A DNA stretch of 64,000 bases from Actinomycetota bacterium (GCA_021324045.1 JAJPJV010000028.1:1-64000); one strand, 5' to 3'. Numbered from the stretch's first letter, positions 52,793 to 62,214 are shown. Numbers and translations are program-made. Notes: generated by a model not told the origin, from the letters alone.

Positions 52793-53317
52793 TCAGGACG
52801 ACAGTGTCCGGAAGGTGCTCTTGAAGTACACGAGCGGCTCGCCCTCGCCGACCTCGAGCGCGAGCACACGACCGACCACGAGCTCGTGGTCGCCGGCGTC
52901 ATAGATCGCCTCGAGGGCGCACTCGAGCCAGGCCAGTGTCCCGTGGAGCAACGGCGCGCCGGTCACCGGCCCCTTGCGCCAGGCACACCCGCCGAACTTG
53001 TCGCCGCCGGAAACCGCGAAGGCGCGGGCAAGTTCCTCTTGGCCGATCGACAAGATGTTGACCCCGAATGCCCCGGTCTGCGCGATCCGCGGCCAACTGG
53101 TCGAAGACTTGCCCGGTGCGAGCGCGATCAACGGCGGTTCGAGCGACAGGGAGAAGAACGACTGGCACGTGAAGCCGACTGGTTCCCCCCCCTCCATTGC
53201 CGTGACCACCGTGATGCCGGTGGCGAAATGCCCGAGCGCCCGGCGAAAGGCACCGGGATCGACCTCGGTGGCGCCCGACGAGAGGAGCTCGGTCGACTCG
53301 TCCGCCACCATCACCAC
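52793..53317 (-). CDS. Flavin reductase-like FMN-binding protein
   Basis: A 174-residue flavin reductase-domain protein. FRRALGHFATGITVVTAM, GFTCQSFFSLSLEPPLIALAPGKSS when joined, FGVNILSIGQEELARAFA and DHELVVGRVLALE match the short-chain flavin reductases that supply reduced flavin to two-component monooxygenases. The partner oxygenase is not nearby. It overlaps the upstream MBL gene by 7 bases. Confidence 0.88.
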   Translation of the reverse strand: MVMVADESTELLSSGATEVDPGAFRRALGHFATGITVVTAMEGGEPVGFTCQSFFSLSLEPPLIALAPGKSSTSWPRIAQTGAFGVNILSIGQEELARAFAVSGGDKFGGCAWRKGPVTGAPLLHGTLAWLECALEAIYDAGDHELVVGRVLALEVGEGEPLVYFKSTFRTLSS

Positions 53318-54177
53318 GAGCGCTGCGCCTGCAGCGGACGATCGACGCGGACGTGGTCCCCTTGCCGTGCGGCCGCGATCGTGAGCGGCGAACCCTGCGC
53401 CAGCTTCCTGGCATGGAGCAGGAGGCGGTGGATGTCGGCGTCGCTGTGGGTGGGATCGTGATGGAACAGCACGAGATGGCGAACCCGGGACTCGGTTGCC
53501 ACCCGCACCGCGTAGTCGATGGAGGAGTGCCCCCAGTCCGCCCGTCGCGCGAGCTCCTCCACGGAGTACTGCGCGTCGTGGAGCAACACGTCCACGCCCT
53601 CACAGAGCTCGAGCACGGCGTCGGGCACCCCGTCCCCGTTGGGCGGTGCCTGGTGGTCCGGCACGTAGGCCAGGGCCTGACCGTCCACCTCCAGCCGGTA
53701 GCCCAACGTGGGCCCGAGATGCGGGACCCAGCGAGCACGAACCTTGGCACCGCCATCGAGCGCGAAGTCCTCGGCACCGACGTCCAGTGCGTGCACGGTG
53801 GCCGGGAAATCCTGGAGCCCGATGGGGAAGAACGGGGGCCGGACCATGGTGGAGAGCGCGTCTGCGAGGGACCCGCGCTGCTGTGCCGGACCGAAGACCT
53901 CCAAGACGGTGTCCATCTGCAACAGCGGCTCGAAGAAGGGCAGCCCGAGCACGTGATCGAAGTGCAGGTGGCTGAGCAGGAGTGGCAGCCGCGTCGGCTT
54001 CCCCCCACCCCCCGCGAGCAGGGTGCGGCCGAACGCTCGCAGACCGGTCCCTGCGTCGAGCACGATCCGACCACTGTCTTGTGTCTCGACCACGACACAG
54101 GAGGTGTTCCCGCCGTAGCCGCAATGGTCGCCGTCGCAGGGACAGGACCCCCGGGTTCCGAAGAGGACCAGGTTCAC
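53311..54177 (-). CDS. MBL-fold metal-dependent hydrolase (phosphodiesterase-like)
   Basis: A 288-residue MBL-fold protein. It has a characteristic N-terminus with FGTRGSCPC, LLSHLHFDHVLGLPFF for metal binding, LLHDAQYSVEELAR and HLVLFHHDPTHSD. This layout resembles RNase Z/PhnP-type phosphodiesterases, with cyclic nucleotides or phosphate esters as possible substrates. Coupled to the flavin reductase downstream. Confidence 0.82.
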   Translation of the reverse strand: MNLVLFGTRGSCPCDGDHCGYGGNTSCVVVETQDSGRIVLDAGTGLRAFGRTLLAGGGGKPTRLPLLLSHLHFDHVLGLPFFEPLLQMDTVLEVFGPAQQRGSLADALSTMVRPPFFPIGLQDFPATVHALDVGAEDFALDGGAKVRARWVPHLGPTLGYRLEVDGQALAYVPDHQAPPNGDGVPDAVLELCEGVDVLLHDAQYSVEELARRADWGHSSIDYAVRVATESRVRHLVLFHHDPTHSDADIHRLLLHARKLAQGSPLTIAAARQGDHVRVDRPLQAQRSW

Positions 54178-54186
54178 CGACTCATC

Positions 54187-55134
54187 CTACCGCTGCCCCT
54201 CGCCACGCCCATTGGCGAGCGCCAACGTTGCCTCCCCGACCCACATCGCCAGGCCTTCAGCGACGAGCGCCTCCGCGTTGCGCATCGCCCGGTTGGGGTC
54301 GTCAGGCCAGCCAGCGACTTGGCCGAGCTCCCAAGCATCGACCGTGCGCTGGCACAGCGTCGCGATCAGCCGTCCGCGGCCCTGGCGGTCGGAGCCCTCG
54401 AAGCGTTGGGCTGCGCGCGGGCGCATCGGACGCGCCGGGTCGGGGTGGGCCGGCGACGGCCTCCCCTGGCCCGGGGTCGGCGGCCCAGGGTTCCTGCCGC
54501 CCGCCCACACGCAGTGCGGTCGGAGCGGGCACCCCGAGCACCTCGGCATGCGAGCCCGGCAATAGAGCGAACCGATGTAGAACATCGCCTGGTTGTGCTC
54601 CCACGAACGGCCTCTGGGGACGAGCCGGTCTGCGAGCGCCTGCGCCTCCGATGGTCGGAGGGGACGCCCGGCGACCGCACGACACAGGATCCGTCGCACG
54701 TTGGAGTCGACGGCTCCTGTGTCAGTGCCGAACGCGAACGACATGACCGCCCGGGCGGTGTAGTCCCCGACACCGGGCAACGCACGCAGGGCCGCCAGGT
54801 CCGCGGGGACACGACCTCCGTGGCGTTCGACGATGATCGACGCAGCCCGGTAGAGATCCCTCGCCCGCCGGTTGTACCCGAGGCCGGTCCAGCTCCGCAG
54901 CACCTCGGCGAGCCCGGCATCGACGCACGCCTGCGGGGTCTCAAAGCGCGCCGCCCAGTCGCGGTAACGGTCGACGACGCGCGAGGTCTGGGTCTGCTGG
55001 AGCATGACCTCGCTCACCAGGATCAGCCACGGATCGCGCGTCGTCCGCCAAGGAAACGCGCGGCGGTTCGCGTCGCCCCATTCGAGCACCGCATGCGCGA
55101 GCTCGCGCACGCGCGCCGCGCAGGATCCGCTCAA
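54187..55134 (-). CDS. mutY: A/G-specific adenine glycosylase MutY
   Basis: Removes adenine mispaired with 8-oxoguanine. The 315-residue protein has FPWRTTRDPWLILVSEVMLQQTQ, LPGVGDYTARAVMSFAFG (the hairpin and catalytic Asp region follow) and the [4Fe-4S] set C-x6-C-x2-C-x5-C (CRARMPRCSGCPLRPHC). The C-terminal NUDIX-like 8-oxoG recognition domain seems missing, replaced by about 80 unrelated residues ending LALANGRGEGQR. TTG 55134 with GAGG upstream is taken as start; GTG 55110 is an alternative. The frame is open to 55560, overlapping the next gene. Confidence 0.9.
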   Translation of the reverse strand: MSGSCAARVRELAHAVLEWGDANRRAFPWRTTRDPWLILVSEVMLQQTQTSRVVDRYRDWAARFETPQACVDAGLAEVLRSWTGLGYNRRARDLYRAASIIVERHGGRVPADLAALRALPGVGDYTARAVMSFAFGTDTGAVDSNVRRILCRAVAGRPLRPSEAQALADRLVPRGRSWEHNQAMFYIGSLYCRARMPRCSGCPLRPHCVWAGGRNPGPPTPGQGRPSPAHPDPARPMRPRAAQRFEGSDRQGRGRLIATLCQRTVDAWELGQVAGWPDDPNRAMRNAEALVAEGLAMWVGEATLALANGRGEGQR

Positions 55135-55157
55135 CGGCGACCTCGAATCGCCATGCC

Positions 55158-55589
55158 TCAGGCGCGCGGACGAGTCGTGAAGCTCAGCGTCGCGCCAGGC
55201 AGCGGGTCGCCGTCGACCGTGAGGCGCCAGAGGAACCTCGTGGCGGGAGCGAGCGGGATCGGGCCGAGATTGACCGCGAGCGCGACGTCGATCGGTGAAC
55301 CCTCGGGGATCCCGGGAGGGTGCGCGACGGTGAACTCGCCGCGCACCTCCACAGGCTGCAGTCCCTCGGGCGTCTCGACCATGACCGGCTTGCCGTCGGC
55401 ATCTTCGAGGAACAGCTCCCAATGGTGCGGCACGCCAGCCTCGTTCCAGTCGACCTCGATCTTGAGGGCGATGGCGGAGGGCACCGGATCCGGACCGGTG
55501 ATGCTCCAGCCGCCCCCGAGGATGTAGAGCTTGCCGTCTGCAACCTGCGCCGCATCGCACAGCAGCATCGTCACCTTCATGTAGGCCAA
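55158..55589 (-). CDS. DUF6941-family protein
   Basis: A 143-residue protein beginning MKVTMLLCDAAQVADGKLYILGGGWS, the characteristic start of the uncharacterised DUF6941 family, followed by a beta-rich domain. No catalytic motif is visible. It lies upstream of mutY, 23 bases from the proposed mutY start, on the same strand. Confidence 0.75.
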   Translation of the reverse strand: MAYMKVTMLLCDAAQVADGKLYILGGGWSITGPDPVPSAIALKIEVDWNEAGVPHHWELFLEDADGKPVMVETPEGLQPVEVRGEFTVAHPPGIPEGSPIDVALAVNLGPIPLAPATRFLWRLTVDGDPLPGATLSFTTRPRA

Positions 55590-55620
55590 GAGGTTATCGG
55601 GCGGCTGCCCGCCGGGACGG

Positions 55621-56352
55621 TTGACGACTGGCGTCTCGTCGAGGAACGACCGCCGAGGTGAGGAAGCGGGAACGAAGAGGGAGCGCCTGCATGGGAGACT
55701 GGCGACCGTGGTCTCCTTCAGAGGGTTGCGTGACGACGTCTACCGGCGACCGTTGGCGACCGCACTGGAGCGCCTCGGCATCGGAGCCGGATGGCGCTGC
55801 GTCGACGTCGGCGCCGGTGGCGGCGACGTCTCCGTCGCGCTGGCCGAGGTCGTCGGCCAGACCGGCCGGGTCTACGCGGTCGACAGCGATCCTTTTGCCC
55901 GTGACGAGGTCGCGCGGGCCGCGGCAGCACACAGCCAGGTGCTCGCGATCACCCAGGCCGCAGAGGACCTCATCCTCCCCGAGCTCGTGGACCTCGCGTT
56001 CTGTCGCTTCCTGCTGCTCCACGTGAAGGACCCCGCGCTGGTCGTCGCTCGGATGGCCGGCGCCGTGCGGCCCGGCGGGTGGGTCGTTGCGCAAGAACCC
56101 ATCACCTCCGCCGGACGTCTCGGCGGCCGACCACTGTCCATGGCGGACGCCCCGCACCCCGATGTCGGCGCGCTGCTGCCTGCCCTCGTTCGGGACGCAG
56201 GCCTCCGACTGGTCGACGCGTGGGCCGAGGCACCCGCTGGGATCGGCCCCGGCCCGGTCAGCACGTACCTCGCGACACTGACTGGCGTCGACCCCGGCGA
56301 CGAACCGATCGTCCTCCCGCCGCTGGTGACCGCGATCGGAAGAGCCCGCTGA
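55621..56352 (+). CDS. Class I SAM-dependent methyltransferase
   Basis: A 243-residue Rossmann-fold methyltransferase. It has motif I CVDVGAGGGDVSVALAE, the acidic end of strand 2 (YAVDSDP), and FCRFLLLHVKDPALVVARMAGAVRPGGWVVAQEP when joined. The C-terminal part is short. GTG 55708 is an alternative start nearer to the family N-terminus. The acceptor is unknown. Confidence 0.85.
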   Translation: MTTGVSSRNDRRGEEAGTKRERLHGRLATVVSFRGLRDDVYRRPLATALERLGIGAGWRCVDVGAGGGDVSVALAEVVGQTGRVYAVDSDPFARDEVARAAAAHSQVLAITQAAEDLILPELVDLAFCRFLLLHVKDPALVVARMAGAVRPGGWVVAQEPITSAGRLGGRPLSMADAPHPDVGALLPALVRDAGLRLVDAWAEAPAGIGPGPVSTYLATLTGVDPGDEPIVLPPLVTAIGRAR

Positions 56353-56407
56353 ACGCACGTGCAGCACCGAGCGATCCGGTACTGCACGCAGCATCGCGAC
56401 GCGAATC

Positions 56408-57376
56408 TCACGAGCCGGAGCGCCGGAGTCCTGCTCGTTCCCCGCGTGCGACGAGGCGGAGGGCCATCTTCCTGCTCGCCTCGTCGATCATCTCGTCCCC
56501 GAACACGATGGCGCCCCTGCGCTCTTGATCACTGGCGCGCCGGTAAGCCTCGAGGATGTCGAACGCGCGGTCGAACTGGTCCTGACTTGGCGAGTACACC
56601 TCGTTGAGGATGCCGACGTGATCGGGCGTGAGCGCCCATTTCCCGTCGTAACCGAGCGCGCGTGTTCGCGTCGCGAGCTCGCGCAGGCCATCGAGATCAC
56701 GAACGTAGAGGTAGGGTCCGTCGATCACCTGGAGCCCGTGGGCACGGCCAGCGACGAGGATCTTGGTCAAGGCGTAGTGGAAGTGGTCGCCGGGGTACTC
56801 CGGGACGGCGACCCCCCCGGTGAGCATCGGCATCTGCATCGATGCTGCGAAGTCAGCGGGACCGAAGACGACCGCTTCTAAGCGCGGGGATGCTCCACAG
56901 ATCTCCTCGACGTTGATCAATCCGGTGGCGCTCTCGATCTGCACCTCGATCCCCACATGGCCTCGCGGGAGCCCGGCATTCTCCTCCACCTGGGTCAAGA
57001 GCAGGTCGAGTGCCACCACCTGCGCCGCACTCTGCACCTTGGGGAGCATCACCTCGTCGAGACGCTCGCCAGCGTTCCCCACGACCTCGATGACGTCGCC
57101 ATAGGTCCACTTCGAGTCCCACGCATTGACGCGCACGCACAGGATCCGCTCGTCCCAGGAGAGGTCCCTGATCGCGTCGATCGCCTTGCGGCGTGCGGCC
57201 ACTTTCTCCGCTGGTGCGACCGAGTCCTCCAGATCAAAGAACGTCATGTCGGCCGACACGCTCGGAGCCTTCGCAAGGAATCGTTCGCTCGATGCCGGTG
57301 TCGACAAACACGATCGACGCGGAAGCTCACGCGTTCGCGCGGACACGCGCTTAGCGTACCCAAGGCCGTCGGCCAC
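56408..57376 (-). CDS. HpcH/HpaI aldolase or CitE-like lyase
   Basis: A 322-residue CitE/malyl-CoA lyase-type enzyme. It has RRSCLSTPASSERFLAKA, FFDLEDSVAPAEKVAAR, RVNAWDSKWTYGDV, VMLPKVQSAAQV, VQIESATGLINVEEIC and FGPADFAASM, which hold the Mg- and substrate-binding Arg, Asp and Glu residues. Candidate substrates are malyl-, citramalyl- or methylmalyl-CoA. Residues 1-10 are atypical; GTG 57346, preceded by TACGCT six bases upstream, may be a leaderless start. Confidence 0.87.
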   Translation of the reverse strand: MADGLGYAKRVSARTRELPRRSCLSTPASSERFLAKAPSVSADMTFFDLEDSVAPAEKVAARRKAIDAIRDLSWDERILCVRVNAWDSKWTYGDVIEVVGNAGERLDEVMLPKVQSAAQVVALDLLLTQVEENAGLPRGHVGIEVQIESATGLINVEEICGASPRLEAVVFGPADFAASMQMPMLTGGVAVPEYPGDHFHYALTKILVAGRAHGLQVIDGPYLYVRDLDGLRELATRTRALGYDGKWALTPDHVGILNEVYSPSQDQFDRAFDILEAYRRASDQERRGAIVFGDEMIDEASRKMALRLVARGERAGLRRSGS

Positions 57377-57754
57377 TCAGATGTCTCGCATGCCGCGTGG
57401 AAATGCTCGAGCAACGTCGCGGCTGTGGACAACTTCTGCGGCACTCATGTCACCTGTGGACGATCCGTGGATCATCTCGACGAGCGAATGGCGTGCGTAC
57501 GTGTTCAACCTGGTCATGAGCGCGTTCGGTCCTGTGGATCGTTCATCGCCCGCGCGTTGCACGACGCGCTGATCGTGAGGTCTTGCCGCGACGAGTGACG
57601 ACACGAGATGAACGATCCAACACGTTCGTCCCGCGCCGTTGCGTCGGTTGCGAAATTGTCACATGTTCGCCACGCAAGTCTTCTCACCAGGAAATTCTCT
57701 GCTGATGTGTTGCGTTTTGAGCCTGGCTCGCCGGGTGCGTGGCGGCAACGGTAA
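57377..57754. other. Intergenic region between divergent genes
   Basis: About 380 bases, including a locally AT-richer part near 57640-57760. It must hold the promoters of the CitE-like and the NlpC/P60 genes. No c-di-AMP riboswitch core or other RNA motif was recognised, though such switches precede some NlpC/P60 genes. Confidence 0.4.
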
Positions 57755-58921
57755 TTGACCGTCGTCCATCGATCGTTCAAGATGTTGGCCATTGTGACTG
57801 ACGTCGAGCGGCCTGCGTCGCAGGTCGCGCCCGTTTCAGCCAGATGCCCACGCCCTCGGCGATTGCTGAGGCCACTCGCTTTCGTCGCTGTCGTCTCGTC
57901 GTGCGTGGCGGCCATGACCATGGCCTCCGTGACGACCAGCACAGCGAGCCAGATCAGCGATCTCCAAGCGAAGGCGTCGCAACTCGAAGCTCAGATCCAG
58001 ACCCTCGGCGAGCAGATCTCTGCGCTCGGCCAGCAATACGACGAGGCGATGAACCAGGTCCATGCGACCCAGTCACAGATCGCCGCGACACAAGCGAAGA
58101 TCGCGCAAGACGAGCAACTGGTCGCCCACGATCAGGTGACGCTGCGCAGGACGGCAGTCAACACGTACATGGAAGCGGGTTCGATCACCAGCGCCAATCC
58201 GTTGTTCGTCTCCAACGAGAGCGCGTTCGGCGCTGAGCAGGAGTACAGCCAGGTCGTCGAGGGAAACCTCAACACCGACGTCGCCAAGCTCCATAGCGCG
58301 CAGGCGCTGTTGAACATCGACAAGGCGAACCTGCAGAACCAGCTCAACCAAGAGCAACAAGCCGCCAACGCGGCCGCCAACGCCCAAGCGCAAGCAAACA
58401 GAGAGCAAGCACAGCTCGAGGCCGATCTCAGCCAGGCAAAGGGACAGCTCGGGACGTTGATCAGTCAACAGACGGCAGCACAGAACGCGGCCATCACCAC
58501 GCAGCGCCTTCAGACCCAGCGACTGCAAACAACGAACACCAATGTTCCTCCGCCGCCATCGTCAGGCGGGGCTGGTGCGATCGCCGTGCGTGCGGCCGAG
58601 AGCCAGCTCGGCGTCCCCTATGTCTGGGGTGGGGAGACCCCGGGCGTGGGCTTCGACTGCTCCGGGCTCACCGCTTGGGCCTGGGGGCAGGCCGGTGTCC
58701 CGCTTCCCCATTACTCCGGTGCGCAGTATGCCGACAGCACTCCGGTCCCCCTCTCGGACCTCCAACCCGGTGACCTCCTCTTCTACGGTCCCGGGGGGAG
58801 CCAGCACGTCGCGATGTACGTCGGAGGCGGCCAGATGATCGAGGCCCCCTACACCGGTGCCGTCGTCTGGATCACGCCCCTGCGCCTCGGCGACGGCTTC
58901 GTCGGAGCCGGAAGGCCCTGA
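57755..58921 (+). CDS. NlpC/P60-family peptidoglycan endopeptidase with coiled-coil N-terminus
   Basis: A secreted cell-wall DL-endopeptidase of 388 residues. A signal peptide (LLRPLAFVAVVSSCVAAMTMAS) is followed by a long Gln/Ala-rich coiled coil (about 60-260), a Pro-rich hinge and a C-terminal NlpC/P60 domain. The catalytic Cys lies in VGFDCSGLTAWAWGQ, the His in GSQHVAMYVGG, and the YVWGGETPG segment precedes them. This is the CwlO/RipA-like arrangement in which the coiled coil regulates activity. ATG 57782 is a nearer alternative to the TTG start. Confidence 0.92.
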   Translation: MTVVHRSFKMLAIVTDVERPASQVAPVSARCPRPRRLLRPLAFVAVVSSCVAAMTMASVTTSTASQISDLQAKASQLEAQIQTLGEQISALGQQYDEAMNQVHATQSQIAATQAKIAQDEQLVAHDQVTLRRTAVNTYMEAGSITSANPLFVSNESAFGAEQEYSQVVEGNLNTDVAKLHSAQALLNIDKANLQNQLNQEQQAANAAANAQAQANREQAQLEADLSQAKGQLGTLISQQTAAQNAAITTQRLQTQRLQTTNTNVPPPPSSGGAGAIAVRAAESQLGVPYVWGGETPGVGFDCSGLTAWAWGQAGVPLPHYSGAQYADSTPVPLSDLQPGDLLFYGPGGSQHVAMYVGGGQMIEAPYTGAVVWITPLRLGDGFVGAGRP

Positions 58922-59014
58922 CCACCCTTCCGCCGGCTTCCTCCGGTTGAGGCCTGCGCCGTTCGAAGAGACGGCATACTGGGCCCCAAGACCTTCTCGT
59001 GAGGACGTGCGCCG

Positions 59015-59983
59015 ATGAAGCCCATCCCCGTCTCCTTCCATCTCGGCCCCCTCGTCGTCCACACCTACGGCATCGGCCTCGCGATCACCTTCTGGTTCGG
59101 CTACCGATACCTCGCCCGCAGGCTGCGATCGAGGGGCTACCCCGACGACTGGCTCGGCGGCGTCTTCCTCTGGGTCATCGTCATGGCCGTCATCGGCGCG
59201 CGAGCGCTCCACGTGCTGGCCAACCTCGGCTATTACACCGCCCAACCTGGCCAGGTGCTCGCGATCTGGCACGGAGGGCTCTCCTCCTTCGGTGGGATCC
59301 TCTTCGCCCTCCCGACCGGCTTGGTGCTCGCCCGCCGACGCTGTCCCCAGCTCTCGATCGGCGCCTTGACCGACCTGGTGACCCCGGTCCTCATGGCCGC
59401 CTGGGCGATGGGGAGGCTCCTCGGGCCTCAGCTCATGGTCGCAGGCGGCGGCCACCCGACCCACCAGTGGTTCGGCATGTACTACGCCGGACAAGCCGGC
59501 AAACGCCTTCCCGTCCCGATCTTCCAGGCCGCAGAGGACTTCACGATCTTCGTGCTGTTGATCGGGCTGGAGCGTCGGCTCGCTCGAACTCCTGACGGTC
59601 GGCCGCGTCGTGGCTCCCCCGCCGGAGCGATCGTCGGCACGGGCATGGTGCTGTGGGGCGTCGAACGCTACTTCGACGAGCACCTCTGGCTCGCCCGCAA
59701 CGGGCACCTGGGTTCAGTGCTCGTTCAGGCAGCCGGGATCGCCCTGGCGGTGGCAGGACTGGTGGTGCTCGCCTTCACCTGGTCACGCTGGAAGGCGTGG
59801 CAAGCGGCGGGGTGCCCGCAGCCCGCCGCCCCGGGCGCGGAGGCGACGGAGACGACGGCCCCCGTGCCGGCAGGCGAGGAGCTCCGAGCACGCTCGGTGG
59901 CCGAGGGACCCCTGCCGGACACCCTCAGATCGCCAGCAGCGACCGCCAGTCCCCGAGCCGTGCACGCACCTCGTCCAGGCTGA
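59015..59983 (+). CDS. Lgt-like prolipoprotein diacylglyceryl transferase family membrane protein
   Basis: A 322-residue polytopic membrane protein of the Lgt family. It has GPLVVHTYGIGLAITFWFG, VIGARALHVLANLGYY, IWHGGLSSFGGILFA and MGRLLGP. The key blocks are divergent. The usual GRxGNxxNxExxG reads GRLLGPQLMVAGGG, so the conserved Asn is missing, and the GHSMGQxLS-like end reads NGHLGSVLVQAAG. The function may therefore differ from lipoprotein lipidation. The C-terminal 60 residues are Ala/Pro/Glu-rich and cytosolic. Confidence 0.75.
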   Translation: MKPIPVSFHLGPLVVHTYGIGLAITFWFGYRYLARRLRSRGYPDDWLGGVFLWVIVMAVIGARALHVLANLGYYTAQPGQVLAIWHGGLSSFGGILFALPTGLVLARRRCPQLSIGALTDLVTPVLMAAWAMGRLLGPQLMVAGGGHPTHQWFGMYYAGQAGKRLPVPIFQAAEDFTIFVLLIGLERRLARTPDGRPRRGSPAGAIVGTGMVLWGVERYFDEHLWLARNGHLGSVLVQAAGIALAVAGLVVLAFTWSRWKAWQAAGCPQPAAPGAEATETTAPVPAGEELRARSVAEGPLPDTLRSPAATASPRAVHAPRPG

Positions 59984-60437
59984 GTCGCAACGTCTCTTCG
60001 GGAACCGAATCGACGAGCGCTCGCTGCTCCGCGTAGCCGTGACTGACCGAGCGGAACGCCTTCCGGCGGGCGGCGACGAGGTCTCCGGGGGGGTCCGCCA
60101 CGAGGAACCCGAACACCGCGAAGGCGACCTCGACGTCGGTGATGCTCGGGGCCCTTCCGAAGAGACCGGCACGCCGTGCCGCCAGCAAAGCGCACCCTGT
60201 CACCACGTCGTCGACGTCCTCGCCTTTCGTCAAGTGCAGGCGCGGGACGAAGCGACGAGCGAGGCGGAGCGCGAAGCCCTGGTCCGGTCCAGGCGTACCG
60301 AATCGTGCTCCTCGTGGCTGGCCCGGCGCCCGCAGGTCCCCGGGGCGCCGGGGCGCCCAATGCCGGGGCACCGCCAGGGCACGGCCGTTGCGGACCTGGT
60401 CCGCGTCCGTGATGGGGACGAAGCTCGGCTGGGTCAT
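59925..60437 (-). CDS. Conserved hypothetical protein
   Basis: A 170-residue protein starting MTQPSFVPITDADQVRNGRAL. It has a conserved PGPDQGFALRLARRF, DDVVTGCALLAARRAGLFGRAP and RKAFRSVSHGYAEQRALVDSVPEE. I recognise this pattern from uncharacterised proteins of Acidimicrobiia-like genomes. Predicted soluble and helical; no catalytic motif. It overlaps the 3' end of the Lgt-like gene tail to tail and follows cimA on the same strand. Confidence 0.72.
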   Translation of the reverse strand: MTQPSFVPITDADQVRNGRALAVPRHWAPRRPGDLRAPGQPRGARFGTPGPDQGFALRLARRFVPRLHLTKGEDVDDVVTGCALLAARRAGLFGRAPSITDVEVAFAVFGFLVADPPGDLVAARRKAFRSVSHGYAEQRALVDSVPEETLRLSLDEVRARLGDWRSLLAI

Positions 60438-60474
60438 GGCGCCTAGACCATAGCCGGGTCGGATCGACGGACCC

Positions 60475-62214
60475 TCAGGCCCCGAGATCGCGGCTCGTCG
60501 CCCGGAGCAGGCCGAGGACGATCGAATCGAAGAGCGCCTGCCAACTGGCTTCGATGATGTTCTCCGAGACCCCGATCGTCGTCCAGGTCTGCTCGCCGTC
60601 CGTGGTGTCCACCAGGACCCGCGTGACCGCTCCGGTGCCCCGCCCCGTGTCGAGCACCCGGACGCGGTAGTCGGTGAGGTGGATCCCCGACAGCGCCGGG
60701 AACTGTGTCCCGATCGCCTGGCGCAGGGCGGCATCCAGGGCGTTGACGGGGCCATTGCCCTCGGCGGTCGCCACGACCCGCTGGCCGGCGATGTGGACCT
60801 TGACCGTGGCTTCGGTGGTCAGATGGAGCGGAGGAATCCCCACCCCCCTCCGACCGTCGCTTTGGTGTCCTCGGTGGTCCGTGATCACCCGGAAGGACTC
60901 GACGGTGAAGAAGTCGGGCACCCAACCCGACGCTCGCCGGAGCAGCAGCTCGAGCGAGCCGTCGGCGACCTCGAAGTGATACCCCTCGTGCTCGAGACGC
61001 TTGAGCTCGTCGAGGACGCTCCCGAGCACCTCGGCATCGAGGTCGAGCCCGAGCTCGCGAGCCTTGAGAGCGAGCGTCGAACGCCCGGCCATCTCCGAGA
61101 CCACGACGCGCGTCCCGTTGCCGACGACCGCAGGGTCGACGTGCTCGTAGAGGTCACGGCGCCTGGCGACCGCGCTGGCGTGCAGCCCGCCTTTGTGTGC
61201 GAAGACCGAAGCACCGACGTAGGGCTGTTGAGGATTGGGGGCGAGGTTGACCAGCTCGGCGATGTGGTGCGCGACCGGTGTGAGCTGCGCAAGCCGATCC
61301 GGTGGGATCGTCCGGATGTTGAGCTTGAGGGACAGGTCGGGGATGGCGGCGCACAGATCGGCGTTCCCTGCCCGTTCGCCATACCCGTTGATGCACCCCT
61401 GGACATGGGTCGCCCCCGCCGTCACGGCGGCGATCGTGTTCGCGACCGCACACCCGGCATCGTTGTGACAGTGGATCCCCACCTGCACGTCGAGCTCGGA
61501 GACGACCTGTTCGACCGTGCGGGCGACCTGATCCGGCAGCGAGCCGCCGTTGGTGTCGCAGAGGACGAGCGTTTCTGCTCCAGCGCTCGCCGCCGCGCGA
61601 AGGATCTCGAGGGCGAACTCCGGGTTGTGACGGAAGCCGTCGAAGAAGTGCTCGGCGTCCAAGAAGACCCGCTTGCCGCACTCCCTCAGGAACGCCACGG
61701 AGTCGGTCACCATGGCGACCGCCTCGTCGAGGGTCGTCCGCAGTGCGTCGGTGACGTGGCGGTCCCAGGACTTGGCGACGATGCAGACGATCGGCGTGCC
61801 CGCCACCACCAGCTTTCCCAGCGTCTCGTCGTCCTCCGCACGGACGTGCGCGCGTCGCGTCGACCCGAAGGCCACGAGCGTCGACGAGGAGAGTCGGAGC
61901 TCCTTGGCCGCGCGTGCGAAGAACTCGTCGTCCTTGGGGTTCGCCCCAGGCCATCCCCCCTCGATGAAGGTGACGCCGAGCCGGTCGAGCTGCTCGGCGA
62001 CGCGGAGCTTGTCCTCGACCGAGAGGGACAGGCCCTCCTGTTGGCTGCCGTCCCGCAGCGTCGTGTCGAAGATGTCGACCGCATCGGGAAGCTTCGGCAG
62101 CTCGTAGCGGTGCGAGCGTTCCGAGTGCCGATGGGTCACCCGCGGCGAACCGTTCGCTCGCGTCGAGCGGTTGGCGCTCCCGTGCCCGCCGCCGGCTCGG
62201 TGCTCACTCGACAT
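60475..62214 (-). CDS. cimA: Citramalate synthase
   Basis: Condenses pyruvate and acetyl-CoA to (R)-citramalate, the threonine-independent route to 2-oxobutyrate for isoleucine. The 579-residue DRE-TIM enzyme has FDTTLRDGSQQEGLSLSVEDKLR when joined, FIEGGWPGANPKD, the metal motif GIHCHNDAGCAVANT and the C-terminal allosteric LeuA-type domain. FIEGGWPGxNPKD is typical of CimA rather than 2-isopropylmalate synthase. It overlaps ilvE by 11 bases; the first 35 residues are an extension without homology. Confidence 0.93.
   Translation of the reverse strand: MSSEHRAGGGHGSANRSTRANGSPRVTHRHSERSHRYELPKLPDAVDIFDTTLRDGSQQEGLSLSVEDKLRVAEQLDRLGVTFIEGGWPGANPKDDEFFARAAKELRLSSSTLVAFGSTRRAHVRAEDDETLGKLVVAGTPIVCIVAKSWDRHVTDALRTTLDEAVAMVTDSVAFLRECGKRVFLDAEHFFDGFRHNPEFALEILRAAASAGAETLVLCDTNGGSLPDQVARTVEQVVSELDVQVGIHCHNDAGCAVANTIAAVTAGATHVQGCINGYGERAGNADLCAAIPDLSLKLNIRTIPPDRLAQLTPVAHHIAELVNLAPNPQQPYVGASVFAHKGGLHASAVARRRDLYEHVDPAVVGNGTRVVVSEMAGRSTLALKARELGLDLDAEVLGSVLDELKRLEHEGYHFEVADGSLELLLRRASGWVPDFFTVESFRVITDHRGHQSDGRRGVGIPPLHLTTEATVKVHIAGQRVVATAEGNGPVNALDAALRQAIGTQFPALSGIHLTDYRVRVLDTGRGTGAVTRVLVDTTDGEQTWTTIGVSENIIEASWQALFDSIVLGLLRATSRDLGA

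Noticed and set aside
57600-57754. A c-di-AMP (ydaO-type) riboswitch ahead of the NlpC/P60 gene
   Set aside because: Such switches precede related genes in actinobacteria, but none of the conserved core elements could be found here.
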